In this document: positions 56,393 to 64,000 of the stretch, one piece after another
Numbering within the stretch: position 1 is the first letter of the stretch
How the letters are laid out: each line of letters opens with the position of its first letter
DNA from: Portulaca oleracea
Lineage: Eukaryota; Streptophyta; Magnoliopsida; Caryophyllales; Portulacaceae
DNA: 64,000 nucleotides
Assembly (NCBI GenBank): GCA_029582165.1
Contig: CM055883.1
Span: 16,524,501-16,588,500, forward strand
Reading direction: 5' to 3'
Notes under the pieces: generated by a model
Told to the model about the DNA's origin: nothing
Database searches by the model: none
Seen by the model: the letters and a program-made list of their open reading frames with translations, nothing else
Program-made: the position numbers and the translations under genes

Positions 56393-57002
56393 TACATTAG
56401 TAGGTTCATCTCAAAGCTCACCATGACCTGTGAGACTTTGTTCAAGAAACTAAAGAAAGGAAGCAAAGTAGAATGGGACGATCAATCTCAAGCTGCTTTT
56501 GATAAAATCAAGGAGTATTTGCAACATCCTCCAGCCCTCATGCCGCAAGTACCAGATGAGCCTCTACTCCTTTACCTTAAAGTGACCAGCTCCGCAATGG
56601 GGACTATGCTGGCTCAAAAGGTAAAAGGTCCAGAGAGCACCATTTATTACTTGAGCAAGAAGTTCCTCGACTACGAAAGATGATATGCAGACATAGAGAA
56701 AATGGCTCTCGCATTAGTATGGGCCACTAAGAAGTTAAGGCATTACATGCTTTCACATACTATATATGTCATAGCTGAGAACAATCCCATCAAATTCATT
56801 ATGGAGCAACCAACCATCAAAAACCGCATTGCTCGATGGGTAGTCATGCTTCCAGAATTGAATCATCAACACTTACCCTAGAAAGTTATCAAAGGGTGAG
56901 TTGTTTCGGACTTTCTGGCTGCTTCGCCATCACAGGAACCTCCAAGCACTCACTTGGAATTCCCAGATGAAGACGTATTCTTCACTGATAAAGTACTTGG
57001 GA
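56393..57002 (+). pseudogene. First RNase H domain of the Tat/Ogre element
   Basis: YISRFISKLTMTCETLFKKL, AFDKIKEYLQHPPALMPQ and TIYYLSKKFLDYER identify the RT-RNase H connection and the first RNase H. Further pieces (YADIEKMALALVWATKKLRHY) follow after a TGA near 56,681. The usual DAS motif is altered (LKVTSSAMGTML). Confidence 0.75.
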
Positions 57003-57484
57003 AATGTTTTTTAATGGAGCTTATAACCAAATGGGTTGTGGAGTAGGAGTCCTATTAATATCTCTAGAAGGGGCACACGTCTCTGTATCTGTAAAATTGG
57101 ATTTTGATACTACTAACAATGCTGCGGAATATGAAGCATGCATCAAGGGTCTATAAGTTGCCTTGGCTTTAGGCATACGCCACATAAAAGTCTTTGGAGA
57201 CTCTAGCCTCATCATCAATGAAGTAAAGAGCGCATGGAAGGTCCCAAGTGACTGCCTCTTGGCTTATTAGCAGAAGCTTTTGGGACTTGTTGACCAGTTT
57301 GAGCAAATTAGCTTCCAATACCTTTCTAGGGATCACAATGAATTGGACGACGCTATCGCCAAGTTATCTTCAATGATATCAATCCCATCAGGTACGCTCC
57401 AGCTACCAATAATAGTAGAGCGACAATCTAACCAACATATGTCTGCGCCATGGAAGCATAAGATGAAGAGACTGAGGAAGAGCT
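57003..57484 (+). pseudogene. Second, archaeal-type RNase H of the Tat/Ogre element
   Basis: LDFDTTNNAAEYEACIKGL, IRHIKVFGDSSLIINEV and YLSRDHNELDDAIAKLSSM match the additional RNase H that marks the Tat lineage. Stops at 57,154 and 57,268 interrupt it. Similarity ends within a Glu-rich linker at about 57,480, where the next element begins. Confidence 0.75.
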
Positions 57485-58261
57485 CCGGTGCTTGCTGTCC
57501 CGGACTTTACACAAGTCTTCGAGGTGGATTGTGACGCGAGCGGAGTGGGCATTGGGGTCGTCCTCATGCAAAATCAGCGCCCCATCCCTTACTTCAGCGA
57601 GAAGCTTAGTGGGTCACGGAAGAACTACTCTGCCTACGACAAAGAGTTCTATGCCCTTGTTCATTCCCTTGACCATTGGTCTCACTACTTGAGACCTAAC
57701 CAATTCGTGCTTCATTCCGACCATGAGGCTCTCAAGTACCTAAACGGTCAACACAAGCTCAACACGCGTCATGCAAAGTGGGTGGAGTATCTTCAATGTT
57801 TTAACTTCGTGGCCAAACACAAGAAGAGGAGCGTCAATGTGGTTGCCGATGCACTTTCTAGTAGGCATTCCCTTCTTTCGGTAGTTGAAGCAAGGGTTCT
57901 TGAGTTCCAACACATGCGGGAGTTTTACAAGGATGATGAGGACTTCAAAGCACATCTCGATGGTGGCAATGGTTCCTATGTACTCCAAGACGGGTTCCTT
58001 TTCAAGGGCAACAAATTGTGTGTAGCTAAGTGTCCGTTGAGGAAGCTATTGGTGCGAGAAGTTCACGGAGGTGGTCTAGCCAGCCATTTCGACATCAATA
58101 AGACCCTTGATATGCTAAAGAAGCATTTTTATTGGCCTAGCATGGGAGGAGACGTACACAACGTGATTTCCAAGTGTATCACGTGCCATCATGCCAAAAG
58201 ACATTTTCACCAATGGTTTACACTCCCCTTCCCGTTCCGAATGGCCCGTGGGAAGATTTGA
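57485..58261 (+). pseudogene. RNase H plus integrase zinc domain of a second lineage
   Basis: Begins within APVLAVPDFTQVFEVDCDASG. The four acidic RNase H residues are visible (DCDASG, DKEFYALV, HSDHEAL, VADALSS). The HHCC zinc domain follows (LVREVHGGGLASHF.. CITCHHAK). This style belongs to chromovirus-like Ty3/gypsy elements and not to Tat. There is no start codon of its own; it is fused to the Tat-type pseudogene. A frameshift near 58,190 leads into the next piece. Confidence 0.8.
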
Positions 58262-58860
58262 GCATGGACTTCATCGTTGCTCTTCCCCGAACTGTGCGTG
58301 GCAAGGACTCCATCCTCGTCGTCGTTGACCGTTTCTCCGTGCGCATTTCGTCGCTTGTGAGAAAATCGACGACGCCACTCACAAACAAGACCCTCACTAC
58401 CTTACTTCGGGGTCTTGTGAGCAAGAGTCTGCGGGATTGGGATGCTAAGCTTTGTCATGCCGAGTTCGCGTACAACCGGGCTCCTTCATTCGCCACGGGT
58501 CGCTCGCCTTTTGAAACTTGTTACGGGGTAAATCCTATCACTCCCATCGACCTCCTTCCTCTACCTTTGGAGGCAAGGGCGAGTGAGAAGGCGAGTGAGA
58601 AGGCCGCCGAGATTCAAAAGATTCATCGCCAGATCCGGGAGAAGATTGAGAGAACTAATGAGCTCTACAAGTCCCGAGTTAATTAACATCGCCGGAGCAT
58701 CACTTTCAAACCAGGGGACTTGTTTTGGCTCCACCTAAGGAAGGAATGATTTTCTTCGCGGAGGAAAAGCAAGCTCATGCCAAGAAGTGAGGGACCGTTC
58801 AAGGTGTTAGAGAAAATAAACGATAACGCCTACAAGCTCATCTTCCTGGCGATATGGGGG
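58174..58860 (+). pseudogene. Integrase core with a catalytic deletion
   Basis: PNGPWEDLSMDFIVALPRT contains the first catalytic Asp. VVVDRFS is followed, in a shifted frame, by AHFVACEKIDDATH. This joins at about 58,381 directly to NKTLTTLLRGLVSKSLRDWD. The region with the second Asp and the Glu is absent. CHAEFAYNRAPSFATGRSPFE and the C-terminal GPFKVLEKINDNAYKL follow, broken by a TAA near 58,684 and a TGA near 58,747. Confidence 0.8.
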
Positions 58861-59087
58861 TCTCCTCCACGTTCAACATTAGCGAACTTTCACCCTACAT
58901 CGAGGATGTTGAACCCGATGAGGTTTTGAGGGAAAATCCTCTTCAAGAAGGGGAGGATGAAGAGTCCCGGGTTCCATTCTCGTCCCTCGTAACCTTTGCT
59001 AAGCGAGTTGCCTCAACCACGGTGAATCTCGAGGTGCAATTCCCGGTGAAGCCCGGAAACGCAAGGGTAGTCTCGGCCATCCATTAG
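58854..59087 (+). pseudogene. C-terminal end of the integrase polyprotein
   Basis: GVSSTFNISELSPYIED continues the polyprotein after a one-base shift near 58,850. PLQEGEDEE and an ordinary stop follow at 59,085. No chromodomain is visible. Confidence 0.7.
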
Positions 59088-59600
59088 ATGGGAACCGAGA
59101 CCTTCTAAGGCGGCTCGCTCATGCACAGACCCCCGGAGGCCAGAGGTCGTACCGCCCCGAGATGTTCACTATTGCCGTAACGGGATTCGGGTTACATTTG
59201 GAACAAAAACAGGTCAAGTTGATCCTTTTGGACAGGCCTTAGCCGCGCCCGAGCCATGCATCGTCAAGCCCGCGGAGCATCACTCCCCCAGGGGGGTCGC
59301 ACCCGCGACACCCGTGGCAGAGTAATGGCGCGCCCGAGTCAGTTGTCAGCTCGCCTAAGTCGCTTGTCTAACCGAGATCGTCGCACCCGCGATGCTTCTG
59401 GTCGCTCCCGCGACCCTTCTGAAGTTGTTGCTGCTGCTATCGCCCAGTGACCTGGCGCGCCCGAGTCATTTGTCGGCTCTCCCGAGTCGGTCCCATTTTC
59501 GGCCTAGTTTTGCCTGCCAAAACGGGTGTGTTTTGGCTTTGTCCATTTTGTACAAATACTTGTTATCCCTCATTTTCTAGACAGTTTTTTTGGATATACT
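59088..59600 (+). repeat. 3' end / LTR-like sequence with GTCGC/GCGAC palindromes
   Basis: GTCGC-ACCC-GCGAC (59,296-59,309) and GGTCGC-TCCC-GCGACC (59,400-59,415) precede a weak TATA-like TACAAATA (59,550-59,557). The exact LTR start and PPT could not be fixed. Only one copy is present. Confidence 0.4.
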
Positions 59601-60758
59601 TTGAATGCCATTGCAGGAGAGCTCTTCAAGCCTCTCCCTCATAAATCTTGTTACTTTATCCAATCATTATTTGGTGGTGTTCAAGTCATTTCTTTAGTGA
59701 TTAATGGTGGTTTACCCTAATTAGTCATGGTGGAATGTTAGGCTAAGGTTGTGGACTCTCCTAGCCGAGGTCATATGCAAACCCTACGGTGCCCAAGCTT
59801 CGTTTCCTTTGATTTTCTTTCGAAAACTCAAGCATCAATCTTCCCACCACGACGGTAACGCTCCAATACTTGAAATGTTGTGCACATGAACATAAATGAC
59901 AATTGGACAACGACTTAATTAACATCAGTATGAACTGACATTTAAGCATGTTTAAAATGGACATCAATATATGCTGACATGGAAATTGATCGTCAACTTT
60001 TCATTTTATCATCAACAGCTGCTGTTTAGATGAACAACAAGTAACCATGTAAATGAACATCAACTATTATGAGCTTGACCCCCAATTTTTCATCAAAACG
60101 ACAAACAACTGAATGAACATTAGTATACACTGCCAATTAGGTTAGTTTAAACTGAACATCAATATATACTGTGAACGATCATCAAGTTTTCATCAAAACG
60201 ACAAACACGACAAACACTTTCATCAAAAATATAAAAAATTAGTGTATTCGTGAATTAAAATCACATACAACTATCATCAAAACACACAACCAAACTTGTT
60301 CATTGCGTAAACAACGTTCAAAATACCTCGTTCCTTCTCCCCCGATCTGTACAGTTGATTCCATGTCTGCAGAAAACGCACGGTCTGATTTGTGTTGGTT
60401 GGACAAATAACTTGCACCCATTTAGGTTTTGAAAATAACTAATGAGAACCCAGAAAATGATAACCCAAAAAATTAGGGTTTCTTCACTTTGATATTGAGA
60501 ACAATGGAGAATTATGGAGACTTGCAAAAAGAGCTTGAAAATATGATATTGACGAGAACTAAAAAGCTCGAAGTGAATGGGTGGGAGCTGAGAAATCGGA
60601 CGATTGTATCATGCATGGGAGTGAACCGGCGTGCATAATGTAGACGTTGCGCATTAATTACTCTTGGGGTTCTCACTCATGTGAGACTCCCCTAAACAAA
60701 AAACAGATCTAATGAAATAAAAGGAAAAAGAATTAATTAGTCTCACCCTTTCAGTCGG

Positions 60759-60761
<3 letters not shown>
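59601..60761. other. Unassigned noncoding region with a diverged ~190-bp repeat
   Basis: AACATCAGTATGAACTG..ATGGACATCAATATATGCTG (from about 59,925) is echoed by AACATTAGTATACACTG..CTGAACATCAATATATACTG (from about 60,117). Both are followed by CATCAA..TTTTCAT..ATCA phrases. A short imperfect hairpin is at 60,666-60,692. I recognise no gene. Confidence 0.5.
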
Positions 60762-60829
<68 letters not shown>

Positions 60830-60984
60830 GTGTGTGTGGGTTTGATGTGTGTGTGTGTGTGTATTTGATATCCATGAAATTAGTACTTGATGTCCGGCAG
60901 AAATGCTTTGATGCTCACATGTACATATATGGCGCATGCTCATGTGATCTATTCCCACGCGCGCGCGCACACACACACATACAC

Positions 60985-61016
<32 letters not shown>

Positions 61017-61038
61017 ATGTGTGTGTGTGTGTGTGTGT

Positions 61039-61087
<49 letters not shown>
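60762..61087. repeat. AT, GT and CG/CA dinucleotide repeat block
   Basis: (AT)n at 60,762-60,827; GT-rich at 60,829-60,863; then an unbroken alternating purine-pyrimidine run at 60,956-61,087: CG, CA, TA, TG, then (TA)n. Frames translated from it are low-complexity artefacts. Confidence 0.9.
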
Positions 61088-61089
<2 letters not shown>

Positions 61090-62170
61090 ACCCGGAAAAT
61101 CATGTTCCAGAAGATGGTTTCGGATGCGGTACTTAGGTGATCGGGAGCCAACTAAGGTTGCTTAATCCTTAAATAATGATATTTTTATTTTCGAAATTCG
61201 TTTTCGGGGTGATGAAACTTTATTTATTTACCAATACTTTTTTTATTATTTTAATTTTTCGAAATTGCACAAAATATTTTATAATGATTTGATACCGGCC
61301 CAAAAACTAGATTCAGGCCTAAGAAGGAACAAGTGGGCTACTAGAATTCATCAAAATCCGCAGTGCTTTTGACGATTCCTGGACTGGGCCTCTTGCTTCC
61401 TCGGCCCAGAGATATGTGGATTGAAATCGATAAAACCCATAGGGGTTTTATTAATTTCTTGTCTATTTCTCTCGGGTCTAGCCTTGAATTAGTGAGAGAG
61501 ATGTATTAAATCGTTTTTTAAATTATTTTTATGCAAAAGCGAACATTTTAAATAATTAAACGGATTGCAAGAAGGAATTAAAAAGTCGCTAGTCAATTCA
61601 AGGAAACCGACAAACCATAAAATGATAAAAAGTGACTCCGGTCTACGAATCCGATTTCTAAGTTCGGGGGTAAGGTTACGAATCCGAGAATTAAAAGAAC
61701 TCTCAAATCCACCTGTTTGAAAACAGACTCTACTGAAATCGATATTGAAATGAAAGAGAGCGGGGAAAAGTTTAATCAATTTCGCCACATTATATTCTCA
61801 ACATGCAATTTAAAATGCGGTTTTCTTTTATAAAACATGTACAAGTAAAGGAATTAAAGTATAAATTACATGATTAATACAACAATAATAATAATGAAAG
61901 CGAACCTCGTTTGATGGTCGATGTTTGAATACGAAGATCAATCCCTTAGTTTAGCCTTGGTTTGGAAATAAAACCCCCGCGGGTTTTATGATTTCTCTTG
62001 GGCTGATGAGGGGCACTGGGCCGCGAAATTGGGTCATGGATGCGGTATAAGCCCCGCGGGTTTTAGACTTAATTTCCTTTTTTTCGTGGGTGAATCTTAG
62101 TAGGGTCCGGCCCACATGTGGATGAGAACGTGCAACGTCACCTTGTCTCTCCTTTGGGTGGAAAGGTTAT
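61088..62170. repeat. Ogre/Tat-like LTR-related copy X1
   Basis: From AGGACCCGG for about 870 bp it matches 62,660-63,550. Shared phrases are CTAAGGTTGCTTAATCCTTAAATA, GATGAAACTTTATTTATT and TGACTCCGGTCTACGAA. AAAACC..GGTTTT palindromes are at 61,430-61,451, 61,968-61,989 and, degenerate, 62,047-62,065. The AGTCGC..GACTCCGGTCTACGAA..GGGGGTAAGG phrase order resembles Ogre-type LTRs. Confidence 0.5.
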
Positions 62171-62256
62171 GACCTTTGGATTTTCGGCCAATGAAACGCA
62201 TTTGGCATCTCGAGACGGGTCCAGCAAACGAATGGTTCACGTTCACCCAGCATTTC

Positions 62257-62264
62257 TATAAATT
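62257..62264 (+). promoter_or_regulatory. TATA box of the third PMD exon 1
   Basis: TATAAATT, 106 bp before ATG 62,370. The surrounding GGTTCACGTTCAC..TATAAATTCAATGC block is shared with the minus-strand PMD promoter at 44,580-44,640. Confidence 0.5.
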
Positions 62265-62369
62265 CAATGCATTTCATTCATTTCATTCACAACTCCTTAA
62301 TATCCTTCTAGCTTCCTTCTTCTCTCTAGAAAAATCTTATTCTTTTGAAGAAAGTTCAGGTTTTAGAAA

Positions 62370-62531
62370 ATGCAACCCCGAAGCCACGGGAATCCTCCTC
62401 TTCCTCACGCGGCGGCATAGCCCCATGAAATGTCTTCTCGGCGTAACTTTATTCCTTGTACGGAGGCTGATCCTTCCGATCTCACCGTTCAATCTTGGAA
62501 CCACGCTTGGTTCTACCGCTTTCATGGCAAG
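62370..62531 (+). pseudogene. PMD exon 1, third locus
   Basis: 54 codons from ATG to the AAG/GTAACT donor. It is the same length as 44,474-44,313 and ends in LTVQSWNHAWFYRFHGK. A TAG at 62,418-62,420 interrupts it. Intron 1 follows and is broken at 62,660 by copy X2. No later exons lie in the window. Confidence 0.6.
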
Positions 62532-62659
62532 GTAACTCCTGAACTTTCTCTTATACTTAGTTTAATGTAAAAATGAGCAAGCACGAATTTATTTTTCATG
62601 TCTTGTCGATTTTTAACTATTTTAAGCATGCTTAGATTAATGCACATTTATGGCTTAGG

Positions 62660-64000
62660 TGTAGGACCCGGGAATTCGCCCCTCGTTTAGGGGTGTCGAT
62701 TTTCGGATGCGCTACTAAGGTGATCCGGAGCCGACTAAGGTTGCTTAATCCTTAAATAAGGATATTTTTATTTTCGAAATTAATTTTCGGGGTGATGAAA
62801 CTTTATTTATTTTACAATTTTTTTTATATTATAAAAATATTTGAAATTACACTAAAATAGTATATTAATAACTTTAATACCGACCCACTATTTCATCCGG
62901 GCCCAAGAAGGAACGAAGGGACCGCCATGGGACTCTAAAACCCGCGTGGGTTTTATGGTGCCATGGGCTGCGCCCTGCGTATCTTCGACCTAGAGAAAAG
63001 GGGTGAAAATTAATAAAACCCTCACGGGTTTTATTAATCTTCTTGCCCGTTTTTCTCTCGAGTGGCCTTAGATTAATAAAAAAAATGGTATTAAATCATT
63101 TATAATTATTTTTGTGCAATATCGTTTCTTTTAAATAACCAAAAGAATTTGTAAAAAAATGGTAAAGAGTCGCCAGCCGATTTAAGGAAATCGACAAACC
63201 ATAAAAGAATAAAAAAAATGACTCCGGTCTACGAAACCCGATTCCAAATTCGGGGGTAAGGTTACGAATTCGAGAATTATAAGAGCTCTCGAATTCGCCT
63301 GTTAGAAAACAGACTCTACTAAAATTGACATTAAAATAAATAAGAGCGGAGAGAAGTTTAATTAATTTCACGAAATTATATTCTCATCATGCAATATAAA
63401 ATGGGATTTTTTATTTTCAAAATATACACAAGTAACGAAATTAAAGTACAAATTACATGATTAAACAACAACAATAATAATGAAAAGCAAACCTTTTTTG
63501 ATTTTAGGAGCCCGAATACGTCGGTCGAAACTCTTGACTTTGCCTTGACTTGAAGGTTGGAATGGTGAGTGTGAGGATGGTGGTAGGATAATATATGAGT
63601 GGTGATTGATGAAAGTTTGGTAGAGTAATGATAATATGAGAACAGATATAGTAGAGGGAGTTTTAAGAGATTGTAGGTAGGATTATGATGATGGTTGATG
63701 ATAATTTGGGTAGAATAGTGGTGTTAGTAAATGAAATGAAGGGGGGTATTTATAGGTGAGGAGGTAGTGATTTGGAGGGAAATGGAGGGGAACATACCCC
63801 TAAGATCATGCCTCCAATCCATGCAAGATCAAAACCCATTGCGTGTTTTCGAAGTCAAAGCAGAAGGTCAATGGCACATGGGCTAAAATCAGGGGAAGGT
63901 GATCAAGATTTTGGCGCCAGCATTTGAAGAGAAAACCCCCGCGGGTTTTCTATCATTCACGCGAATCGCTGATGTGGACTAAGCCAAAACGACGCGCTTT
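62660..64000 (-). repeat. Ogre/Tat-like LTR-related copy X2, incomplete at window end
   Basis: Starts TGTAGGACCCGG, so the minus-sense end is CCGGGTCCTACA. It has palindromes at 62,936-62,955, 63,009-63,038 and 63,931-63,950, and a minus-strand TATAAATA at 63,754-63,747. It lies inside intron 1 of the third PMD locus. Orientation is inferred from the TATA box and the order of the words. Confidence 0.5.

Noticed and set aside
60666..60692. Helitron 3' end (hairpin near CTAA)
   Set aside because: The hairpin is imperfect and CTAA abuts it without the usual spacer. No helicase or 5' TC end was found.
60743..61165. Open frames of 70-104 codons across the dinucleotide repeats
   Set aside because: They translate to Tyr-Ile, Thr-His and Cys-Val repeats because the DNA is a microsatellite; no gene signal.

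Overview
The window is repeat-rich nuclear DNA from a flowering plant, probably a eudicot; I could not name the species. Plant-type Ty3/gypsy elements, primer-binding sites matching plant tRNA-Asp, and plant mobile domain (PMD) genes with GT-AG introns support this. I see no intact host gene, no rRNA or tRNA gene and no prokaryotic feature. Almost every base can be assigned to layered transposable-element insertions, most of them broken.

Left part (1-14,639). An 11.2 kb Athila-type element (198-11410) has two ~1.6 kb LTRs, a PBS and a PPT. It encodes gag, a protease whose catalytic Asp is replaced by His, and an Athila ORF1-type pseudogene. It has no reverse transcriptase, RNase H or integrase. 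It sits in an Ogre/Tat-like LTR flank. Beyond it lies a minus-strand PMD pseudogene (exons 2-6 at 14,537-11,831) whose first exon is 30 kb away at 44,474-44,313.

Middle part (14,640-43,895). A minus-strand non-autonomous element, family E, appears to have entered intron 1 of that PMD gene. One of its LTRs later took in a tandem LTR-internal array (family A, units A-D, 15,896-33,280), followed by a truncated LTR piece (33,281-34,834). A 3.47 kb solo LTR with a perfect 5-bp target duplication splits the family-E reading frame. Families A and E each encode one long acidic protein that starts with a gag-like segment and a CCHC or near-CCHC cluster.

Right part (43,896-64,000). PMD exon 1 is followed by an Athila-type 3' end in plus orientation (F, 44,640-46,418). 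Next come an Ogre-like LTR remnant, a second PMD pseudogene (48,250-50,081), and a related Athila 3' end in minus orientation (F', 50,082-52,865). A Tat/Ogre-type gag-pol pseudogene (52,866-57,484) is joined to the RNase H-integrase end of a different Ty3/gypsy lineage (57,485-59,087). The window ends with a diverged repeat, a long alternating purine-pyrimidine tract, Ogre-like LTR sequence and a third PMD exon 1.

The most striking pattern cuts across families. Short near-perfect palindromes lie mostly 20-300 bp upstream of the TATA boxes of several unrelated LTRs and PMD promoters. Each family has its own word, and bases outside the core change in compensating pairs between copies. I could not test this statistically here.
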